This document shows, piece by piece, positions 1-8,996 of a DNA stretch of 64,000 nucleotides. This DNA comes from Isoptericola sediminis. Lineage in GTDB: Bacteria; Actinomycetota; Actinomycetes; Actinomycetales; Cellulomonadaceae. The notes below the pieces were generated by a model that saw only the letters and a program-made list of their open reading frames with translations, was not told the DNA's origin and did no database searches. The translations under genes and the position numbers were made by a program. Numbering within the stretch: the first letter of the stretch is position 1; each line of letters begins with the position of its first letter. The stretch is from NCBI RefSeq assembly GCF_013085345.1, contig NZ_JABFAJ010000003.1, forward strand, positions 310,001 to 374,000, written 5' to 3'.

Positions 1-988
1 CGTAGCGCTCGGGCACCTCGGTGGGGGTCCCGCCCGTGTACCGCTCGGCCAGCACCCGTGCCCTGCTCCCGACGACCGGGTCGGTATTGTCGTGGAAGGC
101 CACCGGGTCGGCCACGGGAAAGAGCGTGCTGACGGCGGCGACGCGGGGCAGGTCGCCGGGGCAGGCGGGTTCGATCTCCCCGGTGGTGGCGCGGTAGGCC
201 ACGTCCAGCGCGACGTTGCCACCGGCGGAGTCCCCGGCGAGGTGGACCGCGGTGCCGTCGCCGCCGTGCTCGGCGGCGTGCCGGCCCACCCATACCAGCG
301 CGCACGCCACCTGCGGCTCGACGACGTCCCAGCGGTGGTGCTCGTCGTCCGACAGCGGGTAGTCGACGCTGACGGCCAGGAAGCCCTGCTGCGCGAACCA
401 GGCGGCGTGCGAGGCCGTGGTCGGCTGCAGGCGGTTCTCGGTGGCCCACCCGCCGCCGTGCACGAGCACGACCACGGGCGCCGGGGCGTCGTCCCCGCCG
501 GTGCGGGGCAGCCAGACGGACAGCTCCTGCGCCTCGCCGTCCTGCTGCCCGTAGGTGGCGTGCAGGTCGGCGGACACGTCACCCCGGGACACGGCGAACA
601 GCTCGCCGATCCGGACGGCGACGTCGTGGTGCTGGGCGACGAGCAGCTGCTGGGTCACGACGACGAACGCGCACACCGTGGTGACGACGCCGGCCGCGAG
701 CACCAGGACCCGCGCCACCGACGCCCGGCGCAGCAGCGCGATCGTCCCCAGCACGACCACGACGATCCCCGCTGCCACGAACCACACCGCCCAGGGAGAC
801 ACCGCCACCCCGACGTGCCCCCACCAGGGGGTGCCGGGAACCAGGGCGCCGGACGACAGGACCGCCAGCGGCAGGGCGACGGCCAGCAGCACGCCGACGG
901 CGAGTCCGCCGCCACGCGAGGGGCGGCCCGGCCCGGCCGTGGCCGCGGACGTCGGCTCCTGGTCGGGACGGGTGTCGGGTGCGGTCAC
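1..988 (-). CDS. Membrane-anchored alpha/beta hydrolase fold-3 family protein (partial, cut by the left edge)
   Basis: About 329 codons are visible; the C-terminus lies beyond the left edge. Residues about 27-98 hold three hydrophobic segments, so the catalytic domain is tethered to the membrane. The hydrolase domain shows the oxyanion motif HGGGW (about 177-181) and the nucleophile elbow GDSAGG (252-257, Ser254), the signature of hormone-sensitive-lipase-like esterases; the later Asp/His are off the window. The GTG at 988 is chosen because it follows the upstream ABC gene by 30 bp; a GTG at 997 is possible. Substrate unknown; carboxylester hydrolysis is inferred from family only. Confidence 0.8.
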   Translation of the reverse strand, partial: MTAPDTRPDQEPTSAATAGPGRPSRGGGLAVGVLLAVALPLAVLSSGALVPGTPWWGHVGVAVSPWAVWFVAAGIVVVVLGTIALLRRASVARVLVLAAGVVTTVCAFVVVTQQLLVAQHHDVAVRIGELFAVSRGDVSADLHATYGQQDGEAQELSVWLPRTGGDDAPAPVVVLVHGGGWATENRLQPTTASHAAWFAQQGFLAVSVDYPLSDDEHHRWDVVEPQVACALVWVGRHAAEHGGDGTAVHLAGDSAGGNVALDVAYRATTGEIEPACPGDLPRVAAVSTLFPVADPVAFHDNTDPVVGSRARVLAERYTGGTPTEVPERY

Positions 989-1018
989 GCGCTCCACTGT
1001 GGCACGCGCGGCGGCGTC

Positions 1019-3034
1019 TCACGCACCGGAACCGCCGTCGGGCTCGTCCGTCATCGGCGCGGCGAACTGGCTCGCGTAGAGGCGGGCGTAGGCGCCGCCC
1101 GCCGCGAGCAGACCGTCGTGGTCGCCCTGCTCGACGATGCGGCCGTGCTCCATGACCACGATGAGGTCGGCCTCGCGGATGGTGGACAGCCGGTGGGCGA
1201 TGACGAACGAGGTGCGCCCGGAACGCAGGGCGTTCATCGCCTCCTGCACGAGCACCTCGGTGCGGGTGTCGACCGAGCTCGTCGCCTCGTCGAGGATGAG
1301 GATGTCGGGGTCGGCGAGGAAGGCCCGCGCGATCGTCAGCAGCTGCTTCTCGCCGGTCGACAGCGCGGCGCCGCCCTCGTCGAGGACCGTGTCGTAGCCG
1401 TCGGGCAGGGTGCGCACGAACGGGTCGACCGACGTCGCCCGCGTGGCCGCCAGGAACTCCTCGTCGGACACGTCGCGGCCCTCGCGCACCCCGTACCGGA
1501 TGTTCTCCGCGATCGTGCCGTGGAAGAGCCACGTGTCCTGCAGCACCATCCCGATCCGGGACCGCAGCCCGTCGCGGGTCATCTCGCGCGTGTCGACGCC
1601 GTCGAGCAGGATCCGGCCGCCGTCGACCTCGTAGAACCGCATGACGAGGTTGACCAGCGTCGTCTTGCCGGCCCCCGTCGGCCCCACGATCGCGATCGTG
1701 CGGCCGGGCTCGGCCACGAGGTCGAGGTGCTCGATGAGGGGTTCGTCGGGCACGTAGGAGAAGGACACGTCGTCGAACTCGACCCGCCCGCGCACCGTCG
1801 CCGGGTCGCGCGCCGGGTCCGGGTCGGGCTGCTGCTCCGGGGCGTCCAGCAGCTCGAAGACCCGCTCGGCCGAGGCCACCCCGGACTGGAGCAGGTTCAT
1901 CATCGAGGCGATCTGGCTCAACGGCTGCGTGAACTGGCGCGAGTACTGGATGAACGCCTGCACGTCCCCGATCGAGAGCTGACCCCCCGCGACGCGCAGC
2001 CCGCCGATGACCGCGACCAGCACATAGTTGAGGTTGGCCAGGAAGCCCATGGAGGGCTGGATGGTCCCGGAGATGAACTGCGAGCGCCGCGTCGCGTCGT
2101 GGACGGCCTCGTTCTCCCGGGCGAACGTCTCGGCGGCGTCGGCCTGGCGCCCGTAGACCTTGACCAGCGCGTGACCGGTGAACATCTCCTCCACGTGCGC
2201 GTTGAGCCGGCCGGTGGCGGCCCACTGCTCGACGAACTGCGGCTGGGAGCGCCGTGCGATCGCCATGGTCAGCAGGATCGAGACCGGCACGGTCACCAGG
2301 GCGACCAGGGCCAGCACCCAGGAGATCCAGAACATCATGGTCAGCACGCCGACCACGGTCAGCACGGCGGTGACGAGCTGGGCCAGGGTCTGCGTGGTCG
2401 TCTGGGCGACGTTGTCGATGTCGTTGGTGACGCGGGACAGGATGTCGCCGCGCGCCTGGCGGTCGACGTAGCTGAGCGGGATCCGGTGCAGCTTGGCCTC
2501 GACCTCGTCACGCAGCCGCCGCACGGTGTTCTGCACGGCGACGGTCATCAGCCGTGCCTGCCACCACCCGAACAGGAAGGCCCCCGCGTAGACCGCCGCG
2601 ACCGTCGTGAGGATCTGGGTGAGCTGGGTGACGTCGATGCCCACCCCGGGCACGACGCCGTTCATGGCGGCGACCATGTCGGCCTGGTTGACGTCGCCGG
2701 CGACCCTCAGCTGCTCGACGGCCTCGGCGGTGGTGGTGCCCGGCGGCATGGCGCGCCCCAGCATCCGGCCGACCACGCCGGCGAAGATGACGTCGGTCGC
2801 GTCCCCGAGGAGCTTGGGGCCCAGCACCGTGAGCACGACCGAGACGGTGCCGCACAGCAGCAGCACGGTGACGCGGACGCGCTCGGGCCGCATGACGGCG
2901 GCGAACCGGCGCAGCGAGCCGGTGAAGTCCAGCGGCTTGGCCGTGGGCATGCCGGCGACGGCCCGGGGCCCGTGCGCCCCGGCGGGCGGCCCGGGCGGTC
3001 GGGGCGGCGGGCGGTGCGCCGCCGGCCCGCTCAT
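1019..3034 (-). CDS. ABC multidrug-type exporter subunit with the consensus ATP site
   Basis: A 671-residue half transporter: a Pro-rich N-tail, a six-helix type I exporter domain, then an ATPase domain with Walker A GPTGAGKTT (451-459), signature LSTGEKQ (558-564), Walker B ending in the catalytic Glu583, and H-loop His614. The ATG at 3034 overlaps the previous stop by 4 nt (ATGA), so the two subunits are co-translated. Its signature is degenerate (STGE instead of SGGQ) while its Walker B and His are intact, the mirror image of its partner, as in BmrCD or TM287/288-type heterodimers. An export role is inferred from the family; substrate unknown. Confidence 0.93.
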   Translation of the reverse strand: MSGPAAHRPPPRPPGPPAGAHGPRAVAGMPTAKPLDFTGSLRRFAAVMRPERVRVTVLLLCGTVSVVLTVLGPKLLGDATDVIFAGVVGRMLGRAMPPGTTTAEAVEQLRVAGDVNQADMVAAMNGVVPGVGIDVTQLTQILTTVAAVYAGAFLFGWWQARLMTVAVQNTVRRLRDEVEAKLHRIPLSYVDRQARGDILSRVTNDIDNVAQTTTQTLAQLVTAVLTVVGVLTMMFWISWVLALVALVTVPVSILLTMAIARRSQPQFVEQWAATGRLNAHVEEMFTGHALVKVYGRQADAAETFARENEAVHDATRRSQFISGTIQPSMGFLANLNYVLVAVIGGLRVAGGQLSIGDVQAFIQYSRQFTQPLSQIASMMNLLQSGVASAERVFELLDAPEQQPDPDPARDPATVRGRVEFDDVSFSYVPDEPLIEHLDLVAEPGRTIAIVGPTGAGKTTLVNLVMRFYEVDGGRILLDGVDTREMTRDGLRSRIGMVLQDTWLFHGTIAENIRYGVREGRDVSDEEFLAATRATSVDPFVRTLPDGYDTVLDEGGAALSTGEKQLLTIARAFLADPDILILDEATSSVDTRTEVLVQEAMNALRSGRTSFVIAHRLSTIREADLIVVMEHGRIVEQGDHDGLLAAGGAYARLYASQFAAPMTDEPDGGSGA

Positions 3035-4782
3035 CGTGCCTCCTCCAGGGACATCTGCGAGGTGACGATCTCGGCGTAGGTCTCGTTCGAGTCGAGCAGC
3101 TCGGTGTGCGTGCCACGGCCGACGATGCGGCCGTGGTCGAGCACGAGGATCTGGTCGGCATCGCGGATGGTGGCGACGCGCTGGGCGACGACGAGCACCG
3201 TGGCCTCGGCGGTCCGGGGTCGCAGCGCCGCGCGCAGGCGGGCGTCGGTGGCGTAGTCCAGGGCGGAGAACGAGTCGTCGAACAGGTAGACCAGCGGTCG
3301 CCGGATCACCGCGCGGGCGATGGCGAGCCGCTGGCGCTGCCCGCCGGAGAAGGTGGTCCCACCCTGGGACACCGGGGCCTGCAGACCCTCGGGCAGCGCC
3401 TCGACGACGTCGCGGGCCTGGGCCACGTCCAGGGCCTCCCACATCTCGGCCTCGGTGGCCTCGGGCCGGCCGTAGCGCAGGTTGTCGGCGATCGTGCCGG
3501 AGAACAGGTAGGCCTGCTGGGGCACCAGGCCCAGCACGGAGCCGAGGTCCGCGAGGGACAGGTCGCGCACGTCGACGCCGTCGAGACGGACCCGACCCCC
3601 GGTGGCGTCGTAGAGGCGCGGCACAAGGTTCAGCAGCGTCGTCTTGCCGGACCCGGTGGACCCGATGATCGCGGTCGTGCGGCCGGGCTCGGCGGTGAAG
3701 GTGAGGTCCTGCAGCACCGGGGCGTCCGCCCCGGGGTAGCCGAACCGCACGCCGTCGAAGGTCACCCGGCCCCGCGGCCCGGCGCCGTCGGACAGGCGCG
3801 CGAGGGCGACCGGTGCGGCAGGCTCGACCACGGAGGACTCCGTGGCGAGGACCTCGCTGATGCGGCCCGCGGCGACGGACGCCCGCGGCACCATCATGAA
3901 CATCATCGTGGACATCATCACCGCCATGAGGATGAACATGATGTAGCTGAGGAACGCGATGAGGGAGCCCACCTGCAGCGACCCGTCGGCGACCTCCCCG
4001 GCCCCGAACCAGAGCACCGCCACCTGGGACAGGTTCATGATGAGCATGACCGTCGGGAAGGCCAGCGCCATCAGCTTGCCGGCCCCGAGCGAGACGTCGT
4101 AGAGCCGGGTGTTGGCCGCGGCGAAACGTTCCGCCTCGGCCCACTCGCGCACGAACGCGCGCACCACACGGAGACCGGTGATCTGCTCACGCAGCACGCC
4201 GTTGATCGCGTCGATGCGGGCCTGCATGGCCCGGAAGTAGGGCACCATGCGCCACAGCAGCAGCCCGAGGGTGGCGCCGAGGACGGGCACCACGACCAGC
4301 AGCAGCAGCGACAGGCTGCCGTCCTCGCGCAGGGCCATGACGACGCCGCCGACCATCATGATCGGCGCCACGACCATGATGGTGAACGTCATCAGGACCA
4401 TCATCATGACCTGCTGGACGTCGTTGGTGGTCCGGGTGATCAGCGACGGTGCCCCGAACTGCCCGAGCTCGCGGGCGGAGAACCCCTGGACGGCGTCGAA
4501 CAGGTCGCGGCGCAGGTCACGGCCGAACGCGGTGGCCGCCCGGGCGCCCAGGAAGATCGCCCCGACCGCGCAGACGACCTGGCCCAGGGAGACGACCAGC
4601 ATCCAGCCGCCGACCCGCAGGATGTAGCCGGTGTCCCCCTGGACGACACCCTGGTCGACGATGTCGGCGTTGAGCGACGGCAGGTACAGCGTCGCGAGCG
4701 TCTGGACGAGCTGCAGCACCAGGAGCACGACGACGGCGCCGAGGTAGGGGCGCAGGTAGCGCCGGATCAGCGCGACGAGCAT
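3031..4782 (-). CDS. ABC multidrug-type exporter subunit with the degenerate ATP site
   Basis: A 583-residue half transporter. The transmembrane domain spans about residues 10-300; the ATPase domain has Walker A GSTGSGKT (374-381) and a perfect signature FSGGQ (478-482). The Walker B catalytic Glu is replaced by Asp503 and the H-loop His by Gln534. Paired with the downstream subunit this leaves one hydrolysing and one degenerate ATP site. The ATG at 4782 has AGGAG 5 nt upstream; longer in-frame starts lack this. It is the first gene of a two-gene operon. Confidence 0.93.
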   Translation of the reverse strand: MLVALIRRYLRPYLGAVVVLLVLQLVQTLATLYLPSLNADIVDQGVVQGDTGYILRVGGWMLVVSLGQVVCAVGAIFLGARAATAFGRDLRRDLFDAVQGFSARELGQFGAPSLITRTTNDVQQVMMMVLMTFTIMVVAPIMMVGGVVMALREDGSLSLLLLVVVPVLGATLGLLLWRMVPYFRAMQARIDAINGVLREQITGLRVVRAFVREWAEAERFAAANTRLYDVSLGAGKLMALAFPTVMLIMNLSQVAVLWFGAGEVADGSLQVGSLIAFLSYIMFILMAVMMSTMMFMMVPRASVAAGRISEVLATESSVVEPAAPVALARLSDGAGPRGRVTFDGVRFGYPGADAPVLQDLTFTAEPGRTTAIIGSTGSGKTTLLNLVPRLYDATGGRVRLDGVDVRDLSLADLGSVLGLVPQQAYLFSGTIADNLRYGRPEATEAEMWEALDVAQARDVVEALPEGLQAPVSQGGTTFSGGQRQRLAIARAVIRRPLVYLFDDSFSALDYATDARLRAALRPRTAEATVLVVAQRVATIRDADQILVLDHGRIVGRGTHTELLDSNETYAEIVTSQMSLEEAR

Positions 4783-4829
4783 CGCGGCTCCTGGGTCCGT
4801 GTCGGGCGGTGCACCCTCAGCCTGGACGC

Positions 4830-4869
4830 GGCGGGCCCCGCCGTCCACTGCTGGACGGCGGGGCCCGCC
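4830..4869 (-). terminator. Terminator after the paraslipin/NfeD operon
   Basis: A perfect 18-bp inverted repeat (4830-4847 with 4852-4869) and a 4-nt loop lies between the paraslipin stop and the ABC exporter start. It has no T-run, as is common in high-GC actinobacteria. Confidence 0.7.
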
Positions 4870-4899
4870 GGGCGTGCCGCGAGGACGCCACGGGTCACG

Positions 4900-6075
4900 T
4901 CACTGCTGCGGGGGCTCGTCGTCGCCCAGCGGACGCGGCCGGGGCGACGGCGGCGTGGCGGGCGGCTGCTCCCCCGCCGGCCGCTGGCCCCGCTCGACCG
5001 ACGGGTCGAAGGGTGCGCCCGAGCGGGTGCCCGAGCTCGTGGCGTCGGCCGTGGCCGCCTCGGCCTGGCGGCGGGCCTCGGCGAGCGCCTCGCCCGGGTC
5101 CTGCAGCCCGGCCTGGCCCAGGGCCGAGGCCAGGGCTCCCGCACCGCCGCCGTCCTCGTCGTCGCTCGGCTCGGTGGGGATCCCGGGCGTGCCCGGCGTC
5201 CCGCCGAAGCCCTTGGCGACCGAGCTGAGCGCCGCGGTGAACTCGGTCGGCACGACCCACATCTTGGACGCGGTGCCGTTGGCGATCTGCGGCAGCATCT
5301 GCAGGTACTGGTACGCGAGCAGCTTGGGGTCCGGGTTGCCCTGGTGGATGGCCTCGAAGACCTGGAGGATGGCGCGGGCCTCACCCTCGGCCTGCAGGAT
5401 CGCGGACTGCGCGTTGCCCTCGGCCCGCAGGATCTGGGACTGCTTCTCGCCCTCGGCGGTGAGGATCTGGGACTGCTTGACACCCTCGGCGGTGAGGATG
5501 GCGGCGCGGCGGTCGCGCTCGGCACGCATCTGCTGCTCCATCGCACCCTGCACCGAGGCCGGCGGGTCGATGGACTTCAGCTCGACCCGGTTGACGCGCA
5601 CGCCCCAGCGGCCCGTCGCCTCGTCCAGGACGCCGCGCAGCTGGCCGTTGATCTGGTCACGGCTGGTGAGCGTCTGCTCGAGGTCCATCGACCCGACGAC
5701 GTTGCGCAGGGTGGTGACGGTGAGCTGCTCGATGCCCTTGATGTAGTTCGAGATCTCGTAGACCGCCGCCTTGGGCTCGGTGACCTGGAAGTAGATGACG
5801 GTGTCGATCTCCACCACGAGGTTGTCGGAGGTGATCACGGGCTGCGGGGGGAACGACACGACCTGCTCGCGCAGGTCGACGCCGGCGCGCACCTTGTCGA
5901 TGAAGGGCACGAGCCAGTGCAGGCCGGGGTCGAAGGTCTTCTGGTAGCGGCCCAGACGCTCGATGATCAGCGCGGTGGCCTGGGGGACGACACGGACCAT
6001 CTTGAACAGCGCCGTGACCACGAAGATCACGAACGCGAGCAGGACGACCCAGCCGATGATGGTGGCGAGTTCCAC
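4900..6075 (-). CDS. SPFH/band 7 membrane protein, paraslipin (QmcA/stomatin-like)
   Basis: A 391-residue protein with one N-terminal membrane span (about 5-26) and a band 7 domain (about 28-190) of the stomatin/paraslipin type. It continues into an amphipathic region with four 11-residue repeats of the form ILxAEGxxQSQ (about 193-235), which in this family mediate oligomerisation into membrane rings. The last 80 residues are Pro/Gly/acid-rich and probably disordered. It follows the NfeD gene by 36 bp; NfeD and SPFH proteins are usually encoded together and are thought to organise membrane microdomains. Confidence 0.9.
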   Translation of the reverse strand: MELATIIGWVVLLAFVIFVVTALFKMVRVVPQATALIIERLGRYQKTFDPGLHWLVPFIDKVRAGVDLREQVVSFPPQPVITSDNLVVEIDTVIYFQVTEPKAAVYEISNYIKGIEQLTVTTLRNVVGSMDLEQTLTSRDQINGQLRGVLDEATGRWGVRVNRVELKSIDPPASVQGAMEQQMRAERDRRAAILTAEGVKQSQILTAEGEKQSQILRAEGNAQSAILQAEGEARAILQVFEAIHQGNPDPKLLAYQYLQMLPQIANGTASKMWVVPTEFTAALSSVAKGFGGTPGTPGIPTEPSDDEDGGGAGALASALGQAGLQDPGEALAEARRQAEAATADATSSGTRSGAPFDPSVERGQRPAGEQPPATPPSPRPRPLGDDEPPQQ

Positions 6076-6111
6076 GAAGCACTCTCTTCCGTTGTGGGTG
6101 GAGCGAGACGA

Positions 6112-6603
6112 TCAGGCGAGCCGTCCGCCGTCGTCGGTCGTCGGCGCGCTCGGCGAGGACGCGGGCGTCACGACGGCGGTCGCGCCGTCGATGGCGACGA
6201 CCCGGACCTCCACGCCCGCGGGGATCCGGTCGGTGCTGTTGGGGACGCCGTCGTCCGGCAGCCGGGCCGACCAGACCTCACCGGAGAGCTTGACGCGGCC
6301 GCCGGTCTCGGTGACCTCCGCGAGCACGACCGCCGTCCGGCCCACCTGGGCGGCGGCGTTGGTCTCGACGAGGTCCGTGCGCTGACGCAGGTTCTGCAGG
6401 AGCCAGGGGCGCAGCACCGCCAGCAGCAGCACCGCCACCACGCAGGCCACGATGATCTGGAGCCACACGGGTCCACCTCCCGCCGCCGTGAGGCCACCGG
6501 CGACCGCGCCACCGGCCAGCATGATGAAGACCAGGTCGAGGGAGATCATCTCGACGACCGCCAGGACGAGCGCCCCCGCGATCCACCACAACCAGCCGTC
6601 CAT
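6112..6603 (-). CDS. NfeD family membrane protein
   Basis: A 163-residue protein with two to three N-terminal membrane spans (about 5-60) and a C-terminal OB-fold NfeD domain (about 85-150) with the typical G-x-A-VV-x-EV and GxVKLxGExWSA pattern. It lacks the ClpP-like protease domain of long NfeD proteins, so it is the short class that partners SPFH proteins. The ATG at 6603 is chosen because GGAGG lies 4 nt upstream; the adjacent GTG at 6606 is too close to it. Confidence 0.9.
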   Translation of the reverse strand: MDGWLWWIAGALVLAVVEMISLDLVFIMLAGGAVAGGLTAAGGGPVWLQIIVACVVAVLLLAVLRPWLLQNLRQRTDLVETNAAAQVGRTAVVLAEVTETGGRVKLSGEVWSARLPDDGVPNSTDRIPAGVEVRVVAIDGATAVVTPASSPSAPTTDDGGRLA

Positions 6604-6636
6604 CACGCCTCCGACCTCACCGTCTGCTTTGCTCCG

Positions 6637-6642
6637 AATTTA
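6637..6642 (-). promoter_or_regulatory. Candidate -10 box for the NfeD/paraslipin operon
   Basis: TAAATT on the minus strand lies 34 nt before the NfeD ATG in an unusually A+T-rich spot. No convincing -35 was found. Confidence 0.35.
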
Positions 6643-6695
6643 CCAAACGGGAGCGTTCCCGGACAGAGGCCGGCGGGAGTGTCGCGCCGGGCGTC

Positions 6696-7493
6696 TCAGC
6701 GACCGGCCGGGCGCGCGGCACGCGCGAGCCACCGGCCCCCGCCGTGCGCGACCAGCAGCTCCATCCCGAAGGCCTTGGAGAGGTTCTCGGCCGTGAGGAC
6801 CTCCTCGATCGGTCCCGCGGCCTCCACGGTCCCGTCGCCCATCAGCAGCAGGTGGGTGAACCCGGGTGGGATCTCCTCGACGTGGTGGGTCACCAGCACC
6901 AGCACCGGCGAGGCGGGGTCGCTCGCGAGCTCGGCGAGCGCGCCGACGAGCTCCTCGCGGCCGGCCAGGTCGAGCCCGGCGGCCGGCTCGTCGAGCAGCA
7001 GCACCTCGGGGTCGGTCATCAGGGACCGCGCGATCTGCACCCGCTTGCGCTCACCCTCGGAGAGGGTGCCGTAACGGCGGTCGACCAGGTCGTCCACGTC
7101 GAAGGCGGCGAGCAGGGCCCGGGCCTGCTGCTCGTCGAGCTCCTCGTACTCCTCGTGCCAGCGGCCGGTGACGCCGTACGCCGCCGTCAGCACGACGTCG
7201 CGCACCGTCTCGTCGGCCGGGATCTTGTCCGCCAGCGCCGCCGAGGAGAACCCGATCCGCGGGCGCAGCTCGAAGATGTCCGTCGCGCCCAGCCGCTCGC
7301 CGAGCAGGGTGGCCGTGCCCGACGTCGGGTGCGACCGCGCGGCGAGGATCTGCAGCAGGGTCGTCTTGCCGGCCCCGTTGGGCCCGAGGACGATCCAGCG
7401 CTCCCCCTCGGACACGGTCCAGTCGATCGAGTCGACGATGGTCGAGGTGCCGCGTCGGACGGTGACGCCCTGCAGGTCGAGTACCGCGCTCAT
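6696..7493 (-). CDS. ABC transporter ATP-binding protein (ModF/YlmA-like single domain)
   Basis: A 265-residue ATPase with Walker A GPNGAGKTT, signature LSEGERKRV, Walker B LLLDEPAAGLD and the switch His in VTHHVEEIP. The LSEGE signature and the VTHHVEEIP-type end resemble the YlmA/ModF group, whose members often lack a linked permease. No permease gene is adjacent here, so the role is unassigned. The ATG at 7493 fits a leaderless start, with TAGGGT 8 nt upstream. Confidence 0.85.
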   Translation of the reverse strand: MSAVLDLQGVTVRRGTSTIVDSIDWTVSEGERWIVLGPNGAGKTTLLQILAARSHPTSGTATLLGERLGATDIFELRPRIGFSSAALADKIPADETVRDVVLTAAYGVTGRWHEEYEELDEQQARALLAAFDVDDLVDRRYGTLSEGERKRVQIARSLMTDPEVLLLDEPAAGLDLAGREELVGALAELASDPASPVLVLVTHHVEEIPPGFTHLLLMGDGTVEAAGPIEEVLTAENLSKAFGMELLVAHGGGRWLARAARPAGR

Positions 7494-7501
7494 GGTGCCC
7501 G

Positions 7502-7507
7502 ACCCTA
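7502..7507 (-). promoter_or_regulatory. -10 box TAGGGT, likely leaderless start
   Basis: TAGGGT on the minus strand ends 8 nt before the ATG of the ABC ATPase, with no ribosome-binding site between. Confidence 0.45.
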
Positions 7508-7578
7508 CCGGAGCCAGCCCCGCCCGCGGACCGCCGACCAGCACGCGCCGCTGCGAGCGCACCGGCGTCGCGGGCGTC

Positions 7579-7584
7579 TATCGT
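7579..7584 (+). promoter_or_regulatory. -10 box TATCGT, likely leaderless start
   Basis: TATCGT followed by exactly 6 nt and then the GTG at 7591, which places the start codon at or next to the transcription start. Confidence 0.55.
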
Positions 7585-7590
7585 GCTGGG

Positions 7591-8358
7591 GTGGAAGCGA
7601 CGAACCTCCTGCCGCGCAGCGTGGTCCTGGCGCTGTGGCTCCAGGCCGTCGGCGCCTCGCACGGTGTCGCCGTGCGGTCGGTCACCGACGACGACGAGCC
7701 CCACACGGTCGTCGGGCTGCCGGGCGCCGGCGCGGACCCGGGCACGCTGACCGAGCTGGTCGCCGCCTTCACGGCCGGCCCCCGGGAGGTCTGCGCCCTG
7801 CTGCCCGCGCCCGGCGACCCGTCCGGAGTGCCGGCCCCTGCCGCCCACGACGCCGTGGAGTCCGGCGAGTGCGTGCTCGTCGCCACCCCGGCGGGCTCGT
7901 GGGCCCTGGTGCCACGCGTGACCGCGTTCGGCAGCGCGCTCGAGCCCGGGCACCTGGTGTCGTGGGAGGTCATCACGGTGCCGCTGTGGTCGACACTGGT
8001 GGCCGGGACGGTCGGCTCCCTCGCGGACGCCGAGCGGGAGCTGCGCAGCAGCCTCGTCGTGGCCACCGAAGCCCTGGACTCCCTGGACGTCGCGCGCTGG
8101 CGTGACGACGCCGCCGATGCCATCGAGCGGCTGCGGCACTCGACGACGGCCGGCTGGCCCGTCCCCGAGCTGGAGGGACGCCGGGCGCGGGTGCTGCAGC
8201 TCGCCTGGCGCCTGCTGCAGATCGTCGAGCTCGCGACGGCCGACGACGGCGGCGCCGTGAACCTCTGGCAGGCCGACCAGCGCTCGACGGCGCTGCGAGA
8301 GGTCGACCGCACGGCCCGGCGCGCCCTGGGGGCGGCGACCTACGCAGCGGTGGGATGA
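7591..8358 (+). CDS. Hypothetical actinobacterial protein
   Basis: A 255-residue soluble protein without signal peptide or membrane segments. The N-terminal half has beta-rich Ala/Gly stretches; the C-terminal half (about 140-255) is helical and Arg/Glu-rich. I do not recognise a catalytic motif. The start is fixed by a TANNNT box 6 nt upstream (leaderless). It runs convergently into the membrane-protein gene, 15 bp away. Codon use matches its neighbours, so it is likely a genuine lineage-specific gene. Confidence 0.7.
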   Translation: MEATNLLPRSVVLALWLQAVGASHGVAVRSVTDDDEPHTVVGLPGAGADPGTLTELVAAFTAGPREVCALLPAPGDPSGVPAPAAHDAVESGECVLVATPAGSWALVPRVTAFGSALEPGHLVSWEVITVPLWSTLVAGTVGSLADAERELRSSLVVATEALDSLDVARWRDDAADAIERLRHSTTAGWPVPELEGRRARVLQLAWRLLQIVELATADDGGAVNLWQADQRSTALREVDRTARRALGAATYAAVG

Positions 8359-8373
8359 CCCCACGCGCCCTGC

Positions 8374-8952
8374 TCAACCCTGCAGGGTGCCCACCGCGTC
8401 CGGCACGCCCTGGAACAGCACCCAGAGCAGGACGGCGACCGACACGGGCAGCGCGATGCGCCCCAACGTCTCGGCCAGCGCGAGCTGGCGTCCCAGGAGC
8501 CCGCAGCGGGCCACGGCCTCGCGCTGGACCGCGTACGACCAGCGCACCGACCGGTACCCCGCGGACAGGTGGGTCAGGTCCATCAGCCGCCGCCAGCGGG
8601 AGGTCGCCTCCGTCCCGGCGACCCAGGCGCCCCGCGCCAGCGGCGCCGAGACGACCAGAGCGGTGAGGTTGACGACGAGACGCAGCGCCAGCCCGGCGGC
8701 GAGCACGACCAGGGGGGACAGGACGAGCGCCCACAGCCGGGAGGGGTCGGTCAGCTCGACCGGGTTCGTCAGCTGGTCCAGCTCCTCGGCCGTCAGGTCC
8801 CCGCTCGACAGGGCCACCGCGAGACCGAGCACCATCAGCGGCCAGACCGCACGGCGCATCGCACGCAGCACGAGCAATGTCGCCGCGTCCCCCGTGCCCG
8901 CCCGCAGGAAGGCCGCCGGACGGACCTTCTCCTCCGGGCTCAGGGCGCGCAC
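8374..8952 (-). CDS. Hypothetical membrane protein downstream of glgA
   Basis: A 192-residue protein with hydrophobic segments near residues 35-50, 80-105 and 165-185, and a basic middle region. The GTG at 8952 is preceded by GGGAGG at 8 nt. It is 44 bp downstream of glgA on the same strand, so the two may be co-transcribed, but no link to glycogen is visible. Function unknown. Confidence 0.65.
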   Translation of the reverse strand: MRALSPEEKVRPAAFLRAGTGDAATLLVLRAMRRAVWPLMVLGLAVALSSGDLTAEELDQLTNPVELTDPSRLWALVLSPLVVLAAGLALRLVVNLTALVVSAPLARGAWVAGTEATSRWRRLMDLTHLSAGYRSVRWSYAVQREAVARCGLLGRQLALAETLGRIALPVSVAVLLWVLFQGVPDAVGTLQG

Positions 8953-8996
8953 GCGGACATCCTCCCAGAGCCCCTGGCGACGACGACGCGCCGGGC

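Noticed and set aside
92-3079. Long plus-strand ORF of 995 codons
   Set aside because: Antisense to the hydrolase and ABC exporter genes; rich in His/Arg/Gly with no motif, an artefact of high G+C third positions.
5390-5500. Tandem repeat suggesting a CRISPR-like array
   Set aside because: The 33-bp periodicity encodes the AEG repeats of the paraslipin; there are no spacers.
3106-7074. Plus-strand ORF of 1322 codons
   Set aside because: Antisense to the ABC subunit, paraslipin and NfeD genes, which have clear motifs and start sites.
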